From NCBI GenBank assembly GCA_946894095.1, contig OX335652.1:3681001-3745000 (forward strand): a stretch of 64,000 bases of DNA. The letters are read 5' to 3'. Shown piece after piece: positions 59,801 through 64,000 of the stretch (position 1 is its first letter; every line of letters starts with the position of its first letter). The notes under the pieces are model-generated. The model searched no databases. It saw nothing but the letters and a program-made list of their open reading frames with translations, and was not told the origin of the DNA. Source of the stretch: Incurvaria masculella. Lineage: Eukaryota; Arthropoda; Insecta; Lepidoptera; Incurvariidae. Made by a program: the position numbers and the translations under genes.

Positions 59801-62800
59801 CGATGGCGGGGTGGGAGCGCGCGGGAGGCGCCGGCGGCGCGGGCGCGGAGGGCGGCGGCGCGTGCGCGGCGGGCTGCGCCGGCTGCGGCTCGTGCGCGTC
59901 CGTCTCCGCGTCGTGGATGCGCGCGCGCGCCGCTTGGCTCGCGTGCGTGGCGCGCGCCGCCCGCGCAGCGCGCTCGCTCTGCACGCAGCCGCCGCCGGCG
60001 ATCGCGCACGCGCAGGCACAGGTACACCGATACCATAGATTAAAGAGGAAGGTATAGAAAGCTAACGTCATCTTATTTCCGCTGGTCCTATGTCATGTCT
60101 AACCAGCGCCATCTCATGTCACCGCCAGAAATAATCAATACTCAGTCATTTCAACAAAAACAGTGTTTGTACCAAGAAATGGCGCAGCTGTCAGACTCAC
60201 TGCTTTTACTGATTTTATGGGTTGTCAAAAAATGTGTATCTATAGAAAATTGTATATTTTCCAACTTTCCAAATTGCATTATTAATCCATGAATAAATCC
60301 TATTTTTGTACAGCGCCATTTATTGGCTATTTCGCAAGTTCTAGGTACGAAAGTGGCGCCATCCTGTTTCAATAGCTATAAACATGTATCCATGCTGTTG
60401 CGCCATCTATTGTTCGTCCCTTCGGCATTGACCAATTGGTGAATCATCTAGGTCTTTATTCATCTATGCTTTTATTATCCCAATTCGACACTGGTATGAC
60501 GTAAGCAATCTATCCCTTCCTCTTTAATAAATGCCGTTACACACTACGGGAAGGTCGAGATGCTACATACAGTCCTTACTAGTGAACTATCTGTGTCATG
60601 CCCAGCATTCATCCTACTATAATTGCTGTTAACGCTATGGCTCACCACGTGAAACTTGCATGTCGTGACTGCCCGAGGCCATTGTGCTTTCTTTTTTTGC
60701 ACCCGTTGCGTTCTCGTAGTAACGACTGCAAACTTATTCGAAAAATAGGGGAAACGGCCACAAATACTTGACACACTGCTTATTGTCGCTTGTTTATCGT
60801 GCAACCTTCGGCAGGTATCTAGCCATTGTGAATAAAGTAATTTCGTAATTAAGATTTCATTGTTTAGAGACATAAACGCTTAAATTTAGCACCGCCTCTT
60901 TCTTATTCTCAGTACTAAAACCAACATCAACTTGGTGATGCAAAACTTTTGGAAAGTATTTTTTATATAATTGGATATAGATGGCTAATACCACACCTAC
61001 TGTCATGTACTAGCCCAATACGCCGCATTCCTAAAGGAATTTGTGGCCTTCCCGTTTTAAGCACGTCTATATTGAACTAGATGGAAAACACGGCCGAATT
61101 TTCATTGCCGCTTCAACCATCTTTTCATTTCACCAAGTATGGAAATGGAAATACATTTTACATGGATACCTAACCAACTGGATACAGCTCGCATTGTTGA
61201 CGAATCCAACTCAGAAAGAGAAAGAAAATGGTGCGTGAACAGAAGAAGCAATGACCTGAGCCACGAGCCGCTCAACTACATGCTTGTTCAATTGTCTGGA
61301 AAATATTTGGGTAAACCCGGTATGTCAGCCTCAGTGGCCCAGTGGCGCGACACTTCGGCGATCGCTCTCCGAAGTTAAGCAACGCTGGGTCCGGTCTGGT
61401 CATGGATGGGTGACCATTCGACCGTTGAGAGAGGCTGGCCGTGGTTCGGATTCCACGTTAAGCTGTAGGTCCCCTTCCTTACTTACTAGGTGGTAGGGTT
61501 TATCCCGCCCGGGTTGGTACCATCGCATTGGATGAACGATGGTCGAAGCGGCAATGAAAATTGTCCGTGTTTTCCATCCAGTTCAATGTAGCCGTGCAAT
61601 ATAAGGAAGGTCCTGGCATGGCACCTAGTTCCCATGTGGTGTGTTGGGCTAATACCATGATAGAACTTGTGGTAATAGCCATCCATGTCCAGTCACATAA
61701 AAAAAAAAAAGCGTAGCAAACAAGCACTGTTCACCAACTCCCGGTGGTTTTCCCAGGCGGCCCGCGACCCGGCGGCGCGCGCGGGCGCATGCGCCGGCGC
61801 GGTGCGGCGTGCGCGCGCGGCGGCGCAGGCGTGCGCGCAGCGCTACGAGCAGATTGCGCGCACAGCGTTCCACGCAGACGTTGCCACGCTGCGACACCTG
61901 CACATGTATCCTTTTACTAAGCCAATCGACTTGTCATCACCTATGCCACCTGGCATTGTCATCACCTGCATTAATGCAGAATGTATTAAGGATCACATAG
62001 AGTAGCTCAAGTCCATAAAAAGCCGATTGCCTTGCTACTGGACCGAATACTTTCAAAATCGATATCTGAGGTTTTTTGGGGTCGGAGAAAACTAATGCAG
62101 TGGTACATTGGAAAAAATTAACTGCGCTATTTGAACTTTTTTACCTCTCTTTTCTTTTTTCTTTCTTTTCTCTTTTAAAGAGAGGTACTGAAACACTGTA
62201 CAAACTGCTAGTTGCAAAGCAATGTAACAAATCACTATTTGGCGGTTGAAAAATGAAGATAATTCCACTCCGCATTAAAATTAATTTCAGAAAAGCCATA
62301 TTATTTATTATTATGCAATCTTTTTTCACAGTAAAATATGAAAAAAACCGGCCAAGTGCGAGTCGGACTCGCTCAACACAGAAAAATCACGTTTTTTGTA
62401 TGGTGAACCATTTAACTTTTATTATTTTTTATTTTACCTTATTTGTTGTTATAGCGGCAAAATAAATACAAACACTGTGAAAATTTCAGCTGCCTACCTA
62501 TTACGGTTCATGAGATACAGCCCTGTGACAGATGGACGGACGGACGGACAGCGGAGACTTAGTAATAGGGTTCCGTTTTCACCCTTTGGCGAACCCTAAA
62601 AATCAGGTAGTCTTTGTTAACATTGAAAATCTACACCAACTCAAAAAACTTTCTTAACCAATTTCCAGTCTCCAACACACCTGCAACCTAATGGCGCAGC
62701 TCATGGAGCGAATCACCACGGCTAACTACCAGGAGCGGGCAGCCTCTGATCTGATGTTCTCAGGCAAGGAGCTACGAGCCGAGAGTCTGGAGGAGAAGAT

Positions 62801-64000
62801 CCTGCTGTCAACGTGCACGGAGCTGAAGGAGATACAGGCGCGCCTTTTTAACAGTCCTGACACCAAGCCGGGCATCACTCACCGGGTATGTTGTATTGGC
62901 ACGCCCGACTCTTCGAAGCACACGACCGCAGAACGAATGTTCTCAGGCAAGGAGCTGCGTGCCGACAGTCTGGAGGAGAACATTCTGCTGTCGGCGTGCA
63001 TTGACCTGAAGGAGATACAGGCAAGCAACAGTTCCGACACTAAGGCGGGCATCACTCAATAGATATGTTTGTATCAGCACTGCAGACTACTGGATGCGGG
63101 TGGCCGCAGATAGCAAAGAGCTGCCTGCAATGTTCTTGGGCAAGGTTCTGGGTGATTCTGGAGAAGGGCATCCTGCTGTTTTCTTTGTGGATTTGAGTTA
63201 CCATTCATTTACATACTAAACATATTTATTACATGTACAGTTCACTTAGCAAAACTGATATTAAGGAAGTTCTTGCTCACTCCGGTAATGAGCTACTTCA
63301 AGTGATGGAAACTTCTCTTTCCACGAGGGCGTTGTTACACCCCTAGACTGCAGCCCCGAGTCATCCTTCCTAAATCATTTGAATTGTCAACTGTGCGAGT
63401 ATTGAAATGTATGATTATTACGTGCGGTCTCACAGGCTGCGCTGGTGTGACACCGAAGAGTCGGAAGGAAACCCTCACCTAAACCGATCGAAGTTGGGTT
63501 CCTCACGAATCGGCGCCTTGGAGTGCTGCTGTCGTCGCTCCCTGGTCCTCGCCCAATCGCCGAAACTGCACGCACGTACACACGGCTGGCGTTTTCCATT
63601 ATAAGCTTAAATTACATAAGACCCAAGACAGTCTGACATTATAGTGTCATCGCCACATTTTGTGGAAAGGCCATGTCTTTATGTAAGCCAAACATAGACT
63701 GTTGGTTAACACGTGACTGTGTCGCATGCAGCACATGGAGGCGCTGATGGCGGGCGTGCGCGCGTGCTGCGGCGGCGCGCTGTGGCCGCGCGGCGTGTGC
63801 GCGGGCGGCGGCGGCGGAGGCGGCGAGGGCGCGCGATGCCGCGTGTCGCTGTCGCCGGCGGCGCGCACCACCGGCGCCGCGCAGTCCGAGCACGCCGCCA
63901 CGCTCAACGTGACGCACCAGCTCGCGCTCAAGGCGGAGGGCGTCATCCTGCAGCCGCCGCGGCCCCGGCGCAGGTACTTCTTGTCGACTGACAGTCCAGC
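44783..64000 (+). CDS. IntS7: Integrator complex subunit 7, 15 exons, 3' end beyond window
   Basis: Spliced gene whose exons, joined in phase, give a protein collinear with INTS7 of other animals. INTS7 is an alpha-helical HEAT/ARM-type scaffold in the nuclear Integrator complex, which cleaves snRNA 3' ends and terminates paused RNA polymerase II transcripts. Landmarks: DANSALTELDKG (exon 1); RSGKVGEQCEAIVRFPRLF and LKLADVFRVGNNFLRL (exon 2); VFSVLHSNDPVARAL and LDSHDNVEVDAA (exon 3); GWTQYRVARAAL (exon 10); PPPAIAHA (exon 12); FHADVATLRHL (exon 13); QLALKAEGVI (exon 15). Exons used: 44783-44879, 46401-46611, 48891-49094, 49655-49767, 50980-51113, 51827-52009, 53202-53356, 54821-54950, 56451-~56747, ~57440-57684, 58691-58821, 59780-60021, 61757-61905, 62669-62885, 63732-end. 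Introns are crowded with transposable elements. The last part of the protein lies outside the window. Only the exon 9/10 junction is unresolved. Confidence 0.93.
44908..45014 (+). mobile_element. Palindromic MITE in INTS7 intron 1
   Basis: TATTCAGAGTGGACGGATTA start, AAACCGGTTTTTGTATGGTT core, CTCTGAATAC end. Confidence 0.75.
45112..45219 (+). mobile_element. Palindromic MITE in INTS7 intron 1, second copy
   Basis: GATTCAGAGTGGGCGGACTA start, the same AAACCGGTTTTTGTATGGTT core, CTCTGAATG end. It lies about 100 bases from the previous copy, in the same orientation. Confidence 0.75.
45294..45844 (+). mobile_element. TTAAGGTGGCCC element, full length
   Basis: TTAAGGTGGCCCATCCCG at the left and GGGTTGGGCCACCTTAA at the right give inverted ends inside TTAA borders. 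About 551 bases, no transposase. TTAA borders would suit piggyBac-type targeting, but this is not established. Confidence 0.7.
45985..46100 (+). mobile_element. SINE fragment
   Basis: TCTTTCTAAGGCTGG, GTAAAACTGTAGGGCC and TTACTAGGCGGTAGGGT match the middle of the SINE family. Confidence 0.6.
46401..46611 (+). CDS. IntS7: INTS7 exon 2
   Basis: Acceptor TCACTTGCAG, donor GTAAGT. Encodes the most conserved part of the family, from GLRSGKVGEQCEA through ILINSSFLKLADVFRVGNN to EKHLDKILNVDE. Codon use is less GC-biased than in later exons. The upstream intron (44880-46400) holds two palindromic MITEs, one TTAAGGTGGCCC element and a SINE fragment. Confidence 0.95.
46660..46990 (+). mobile_element. 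tRNA-headed SINE in INTS7 intron 2
   Basis: A-box-like TGGTGTAGGGGC, B box GGTTCAAATCC, full body and A-tail. It begins about 50 bases past the exon 2 donor. Confidence 0.8.
47374..47434 (-). mobile_element. AAAGGGCC mini-element, copy 2
   Basis: ACCAAAGTGCTGATTATCTT to GAAAGGCCCTTTA, reversed relative to 18298. Confidence 0.55.
47519..47590 (-). mobile_element. AAAGGGCC mini-element, copy 3
   Basis: TAAAGGGCCTTTATTAGTAA to AAGAAAGGCCTTT, about 85 bases after copy 2 in the same orientation. Confidence 0.6.
47915..48348. other. INTS7 intron 2 remainder
   Basis: AT-rich; no repeat recognised. Confidence 0.3.
48349..48656 (-). mobile_element. GTTCCGTACC-family element in intron 2
   Basis: TTTTAGGGTTCCGTACCCAA, CCTCCGCTCTCCGTCCGTCC, TTGCCGCTATAACAAAAAAT and GTGCGAGTCCGACTCTCAC in family order. 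Confidence 0.7.
48891..49094 (+). CDS. IntS7: INTS7 exon 3
   Basis: Acceptor GCTTTTACAG, donor GTGAGT. Encodes FVRRVFSVLHSNDPVARA, then IIPERQNVQHAVRRGLDSHD and NVEVDAAIHATTQFAAHS. The preceding intron (46612-48890) contains a tRNA-headed SINE, a pogo-like element with nested repeats, and a GTTCCGTACC-family repeat. A partial copy of this exon lies just after its donor. Confidence 0.95.
49112..49172 (+). pseudogene. Partial duplicate of INTS7 exon 3 in intron 3
   Basis: About 61 bases copy exon 3 bases 48917-48977, the HSNDPVARALALRTLGAVA part, at an offset of 195 bases. It stays in the same frame as exon 3, but a TGA at 49096-49098 stops read-through before it. In 19 aligned codons I count seven silent differences and one replacement (Val to Met). 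No usable donor follows before TAA. It is either a relic or a short cryptic exon. Confidence 0.8.
49345..49501 (+). mobile_element. GTTCCGTACC-family element, partial
   Basis: ACACTCTGTAAAAATTTCAG, GACGGACGGACGGACGGACA and AATAGGGTTCCGTTTTCACC; the head is missing. In intron 3. Confidence 0.7.
49655..49767 (+). CDS. IntS7: INTS7 exon 4
   Basis: Acceptor CAATTGCAG, donor GTACGT. Encodes AFAVSMCNKLSDMVE, matching the DFAVGICNKISEMI block of the family, then a charged stretch ending VHGG. The preceding intron holds a GTTCCGTACC-family repeat at 49345-49501. Confidence 0.85.
49856..50336 (-). mobile_element. TTAAGGTGGCCC-family element in intron 4
   Basis: TTAAGGTGGCCCTTCCCG and GGGAAGGCCCACCTTA ends; internal segments match 45294 in reverse (GATGAGGAGGATGCAACATG). 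Confidence 0.7.
50455..50797 (+). mobile_element. tRNA-headed SINE in intron 4
   Basis: B-box-like GGGTTTAAATTCCCGCCC, GAATGCAAGCTGTTCGATGA, GGTCGATGCGGCAATG and a short A-tail. Moderately diverged. Confidence 0.7.
50980..51113 (+). CDS. IntS7: INTS7 exon 5
   Basis: Acceptor TTTTGTGCAG, donor GTAAGT. Encodes AVRAHGVLRLLRSLLARFPS and a following helix ending VVHVPDQ, corresponding to the SARQLLQQLVTSYPS region. It ends in phase 0. Intron 4 contains a TTAAGGTGGCCC-type element and a full SINE. Confidence 0.88.
51731..51772 (-). mobile_element. GTTCCGTACC-family scrap near exon 6
   Basis: TTTTTAGGGTTCCGTGCCCA and AAGGGTGCCAA match the family end. It lies about 55 bases upstream of the exon 6 acceptor. 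Confidence 0.6.
51827..52009 (+). CDS. IntS7: INTS7 exon 6
   Basis: Exactly 61 codons, starting VELLLSIAARDGRSAVRRAA and ending ELLCLRLMQ. The acceptor is GGCGGCGCAG; the donor GTTGCC is weak. Very GC-rich and Ala/Arg/Leu-rich, consistent with a HEAT-repeat helix pair. A repeat fragment lies about 60 bases upstream of the acceptor. Confidence 0.85.
52098..52229 (-). mobile_element. SINE fragment in intron 6
   Basis: CAATACACCACCTCATTCTC and GAATTAGGTGCCGTGCCAGG to ATTTTTCATTGCCGCT, reverse-strand SINE body. Confidence 0.7.
52230..52650 (+). mobile_element. CR1/L2-like LINE 3' end in intron 6
   Basis: Encodes LPSLESRRQRGDRIEAYKIM, then LRGHSLTL, FFTNRVVEIWTKLPEDVI and NQLKNRLDTHFKRK with a stop at 52529-52531. 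This is the C-terminal signature (RR.RGD.I..YKI; RGH; F..RV...W..LP; F.NRLD) of CR1-like reverse transcriptases. 5' truncated at the junction with the SINE. Confidence 0.8.
52770..53060 (+). mobile_element. Non-LTR 3' end, same family as 19028
   Basis: CTAAAGGAATGGCTTTTATT, GAAAATAAGGGTTAATATAG and ATGCATAAGAAATGTCTTGC match 19150-19460 closely; the frame is broken and the GAATTTGAATTTG tail is present. Confidence 0.75.
53202..53356 (+). CDS. IntS7: INTS7 exon 7
   Basis: Acceptor GCGCCGACAG, donor GTGAGT. Encodes ILVRCPAVCAAGAGG, an acidic turn, then DLRVAATAADVLTSIVVYG, matching the HGVRVLTNITVSC helix of the family. The preceding intron (52010-53201) carries a SINE fragment and two LINE 3' ends. 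Confidence 0.87.
53468..53605 (-). mobile_element. SINE with internal deletion in intron 7
   Basis: A-tail as T run at 53468, ATGGATGGCTAATACCACAC and CCATGCCAGGACCTTCCC, then a jump to CTTATCGAACTCAGAAAGAG near the head. Confidence 0.7.
53606..54059. other. INTS7 intron 7, unassigned part
   Basis: 53690-53810 is GC-richer; the rest is AT-rich. Nothing recognised. Confidence 0.3.
54060..54180 (+). mobile_element. SINE fragment in intron 7
   Basis: GATAAAAAGATGGTCGAAAC and CATGAAAGGAAGGTCCTGGT match the SINE body. Confidence 0.65.
54688..54762 (-). mobile_element. Isolated SINE tRNA-like head
   Basis: The minus strand reads TAGCGGCTCATAGCCTAGTG with a B box GGTTCAATTC; no body follows. Confidence 0.55.
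54821..54950 (+). CDS. IntS7: INTS7 exon 8
   Basis: Acceptor GGCAATGCAG, donor GTGGGT. Encodes YQESISVEGARELVLALESL and IRPLRMALRCL, matching the QEKDLLALEQDAVFGLESL and TLKIALNCM blocks. The first base completes the glycine codon left by exon 7. Confidence 0.88.
55235..55440 (+). mobile_element. Non-LTR fragment, sister of 20490
   Basis: TCGCTCAGTCTGTTCTACAG, GGTACTACCATGTACGTTGC and CACCCTACCTATATCTGGAG match 20699-20785 with few changes. Non-functional. In intron 8. Confidence 0.65.
55718..55994 (-). mobile_element. GTTCCGTACC-family element in intron 8
   Basis: AAAGGGTGAAAACGGAACCC, CCTCCGCTGTCCG, TTTGCCGCTATAACAACAAA and GTGCGAGTCCGACTCGCACT. The A run at 55877 replaces the internal AT region. 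Confidence 0.75.
56005..56425 (-). mobile_element. CR1/L2-like LINE fragment ending at exon 9
   Basis: The minus strand encodes QVWNPYFRRDVDLFERVQRR and ATKMVMPLKN, then, after frame breaks, WNKLPQEVVSTITVNGFENQ. These are the C-terminal reverse transcriptase motifs seen at 52230. Its inner end lies about 30 bases from the exon 9 acceptor. Confidence 0.75.
56451..56747 (+). CDS. IntS7: INTS7 exon 9 (3' end uncertain)
   Basis: Begins MQLCDAEPLQYAARTARVL after acceptor ATGGGAGCAG, joining in phase 0 to LRCL of exon 8 and matching the VKLAKGRPHLSQ region. It continues through VALLEALCALGG and IAPAMPAVIAKLKEIGE. Three phase-0 GT sites are possible (exon end 56705, 56720 or 56747); all are poor donors. 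The frame closes with TGA at 56754-56756. A minus-strand LINE fragment ends within about 30 bases of the acceptor. Confidence 0.75.
56930..56980. repeat. Palindromic GGTAATC(C/T)GCGGATTACC repeat
   Basis: TAATCTGCGGATTACC and TAGGTAATCCGCAGATTACC alternate, forming a compact tandem palindrome in intron 9. Confidence 0.6.
56981..57439. other. INTS7 intron 9 remainder
   Basis: AT-rich; no repeat recognised. Confidence 0.3.
57440..57684 (+). CDS. IntS7: INTS7 exon 10 (5' end uncertain)
   Basis: Encodes GTATVLLCTVVCQERAG and ends GWTQYRVARAALR, matching LATVIFVASQ and GWTVYRIARQASR of the family. The donor is GTCAGT. The only good phase-0 acceptor I see is ACCCCTCAG at 57431-57439; later AGs would shorten the exon by 30-40 bases. 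A partial copy of the exon follows the donor, in frame. Confidence 0.78.
57700..57776 (+). pseudogene. Partial duplicate of INTS7 exon 10 in intron 10
   Basis: Copies about 57524-57600 at an offset of 177 bases. It encodes REYSTVTLLCTVVCQMYAG against GEYGTATVLLCTVVCQERAG in the exon, with one whole codon lost. The frame stays open from exon 10 through the unused donor and this copy to TAA at 57842-57844, so retained intron would give a truncated protein with a foreign tail. Confidence 0.78.
57785..58075 (-). mobile_element. CR1/L2-like LINE 3' tail in intron 10
   Basis: 58020-58070 on the minus strand encodes AETVNGFKNRLDKH, the ORF2 C-terminus, followed by an AT-rich tail down to an ATTATTATTATT run at 57798-57820. 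Confidence 0.6.
58325..58425 (-). mobile_element. SINE fragment in intron 10
   Basis: CACACCGAATCCCCAAAGGA and GTCATGCCAGAACCTTCCCT, diverged reverse-strand SINE body. Confidence 0.6.
58691..58821 (+). CDS. IntS7: INTS7 exon 11
   Basis: Acceptor GTGTGCACAG, donor G|GTGAGT. Encodes YGHHKLAATLLESLARAAPS, then AQRWLAALHRAAAADVLLAE, aligning with GNHDMAKELYQSLLTQ and FWLNSLKEFSHAEQCL. Phase fits both neighbours. Confidence 0.9.
59040..59255 (-). mobile_element. Probable RTE-type LINE 3' region
   Basis: A CAGT tandem run, then CACTGCTGGACATACGCCTC and TCCCGGCCTTCAGCAG, a motif set widespread in Lepidoptera as the reverse of LINE coding tails. Strand and class uncertain. In intron 11. Confidence 0.45.
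59780..60021 (+). CDS. IntS7: INTS7 exon 12, with Gly/Ala/Cys-rich insert
   Basis: Acceptor CCGTGTGCCAG, donor GTACAC. The first half is a low-complexity Gly/Ala/Cys stretch where other animals have an ordinary helix. The second half, SWMRARAAWLACVARAARAA then SLCTQPPPAIAHAQAQ, matches the LICTCNSLKTSPPPAIATTI region. Strongly GC-rich. A MITE begins about 18 bases after the donor. Confidence 0.87.
60040..60528. mobile_element. MITE 18 bases past the exon 12 donor
   Basis: TTAAAGAGGAAGGTATAGAA at the left pairs with TCTATCCCTTCCTCTTTAA at the right, and GCTAACGTCAT with ATGACGTAAGC inside. About 489 bases with four GCGCCAT(C/T) motifs; non-coding. Confidence 0.75.
60962..61275 (-). mobile_element. 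tRNA-headed SINE, degraded, in intron 12
   Basis: ATAGATGGCTAATACCACAC to GCCACGAGCCGCTC, with shortened body. The 5S-headed SINE begins about 50 bases later. Confidence 0.7.
61328..61710 (+). mobile_element. 5S-headed SINE, near-intact, upstream of exon 13
   Basis: Same as 37677 with about five base differences over about 380. Contains CCGAAGTTAAGCAACGCTGG and ATGGATGGGTGACC of the 5S internal promoter. The A-tail of 12 ends 46 bases from the exon 13 acceptor. Confidence 0.87.
61757..61905 (+). CDS. IntS7: INTS7 exon 13
   Basis: Acceptor GGTTTTCCCAG, donor GTATCC. Encodes an Ala/Arg-rich helix and then RYEQIARTAFHADVATLRHL, matching RYGDLYQASFDADSATLRNV. The last codon is split and completed by exon 14. 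The A-tail of a 5S-headed SINE ends about 46 bases upstream. Confidence 0.88.
62006..62349. other. INTS7 intron 13, unassigned part
   Basis: AT-rich with a pyrimidine run (TTTTCTTTTTTCTTTC) at 62150-62175. Nothing recognised. Confidence 0.3.
62350..62600 (+). mobile_element. GTTCCGTACC-family element in intron 13
   Basis: GGCCAAGTGCGAGTCGGACT, TTGTTGTTATAGCGGCAAAA, GACGGACGGACGGACAGCGG and GGGTTCCGTTTTCACC. Ends about 70 bases before exon 14. Confidence 0.75.
62669..62885 (+). CDS. IntS7: INTS7 exon 14
   Basis: Acceptor CCAATTTCCAG, donor GTATGT. Encodes LQHTCNLMAQLMERITTAN, matching ELQQQSCLLISHAIEAL, then SLEEKILLSTCTELKEIQA. It ends THR in phase 0 and joins HMEALMAGV of exon 15. Two further diverged copies of its 3' part follow. 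Confidence 0.86.
62921..63103 (+). pseudogene. Second copy of INTS7 exon 14 3' part
   Basis: Repeats 62738-62920 at an offset of 183 bases, including the splice-donor flank. It encodes MFSGKELRADSLEENILLSA and DLKEIQASNSSDTKAGITQ, ending at TAG 63060-63062. Exon 14 reads into it in frame through its own donor. Its matching donor is changed from GT to AT, so it cannot splice as exon 14 does. An in-frame six-base deletion is present. Confidence 0.85.
63104..63200 (+). pseudogene. Third, decayed copy of exon 14 fragment
   Basis: The motif around ATGTTCTTGGGCAAG (63130) and the following CTGGAGAAGGGCATCCTGCT repeat the exon 14 pattern about 193 bases after copy two. It contains frame-breaking changes and reads as a relic. 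Confidence 0.65.
63732..64000 (+). CDS. IntS7: INTS7 exon 15 (runs to or near window end)
   Basis: Acceptor GTCGCATGCAG. Encodes HMEALMAGVRACCGGALWPR, a glycine run, then CRVSLSPAARTTGAAQSEHA and VTHQLALKAEGVILQPPRPR, matching LALSPSPRNPAEP and QQLALKVEGV. A possible donor GTACTT at 63974 would end the exon at 63973; otherwise the frame stays open to the window edge. Confidence 0.85.

Noticed and set aside
59525..60071. Several long antisense or alternate frames over INTS7 exon 12
   Set aside because: All are shadows of a GC-rich exon; only the frame giving PPPAIAHA fits INTS7 and joins its neighbours in phase.
62691..63062. A separate 123-residue gene
   Set aside because: It starts inside INTS7 exon 14 and is exon 14 reading through its donor into the tandem copy.

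Overview
The window is nuclear DNA from an insect, almost certainly a moth or butterfly. It is AT-rich and intron-rich, littered with short interspersed elements, MITEs and decayed non-LTR retrotransposons of kinds typical of Lepidoptera. It carries two recognisable protein-coding genes, pointing away from each other and about 37 kb apart.

1-6.4 kb: AT-rich DNA 3' of optix, with one full SINE (1.3-1.7 kb), a GC-richer patch at 3.5 kb, a 240-bp MITE (3.77-4.01 kb) and a hAT-like end (4.3 kb). 6.5-7.8 kb: a sharp GC island holding an intact single-exon optix (Six3/6-class homeobox gene) on the minus strand, with its proximal promoter. Optix is the developmental regulator known from eye and butterfly wing-colour work.

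7.8-44.4 kb: a gene desert between the 5' ends of optix and INTS7. I found no convincing host gene here. It holds retrotransposon 3' ends, SINEs with tRNA-like or 5S-rRNA-like heads, several inverted-repeat elements, and a few GC-richer, repeat-free patches (10.9, 11.8, 15.9, 41.9 kb) that are candidate regulatory DNA by composition and position only.

44.8-64.0 kb: the plus-strand gene for Integrator complex subunit 7 (INTS7/IntS7). I could join fifteen exons in phase; the gene runs out of the window before its C-terminus. Almost every intron is filled with transposable elements, several lying 20-60 bases from a splice site.

The most unusual observation is in INTS7. Three exons (3, 10 and 14) are each followed, just past their 5' splice site, by a diverged partial copy of the same exon. 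The offsets are 195, 177 and 183 bases, all multiples of three. In exon 3 nearly all differences between the copies are silent. A second notable point is a SINE family whose tail is shared by tRNA-headed and 5S-headed members, with two nearly identical 5S-headed copies suggesting recent activity.

Exon boundaries come from splice-site reading plus recalled similarity to INTS7 from other animals; no alignment program was run.
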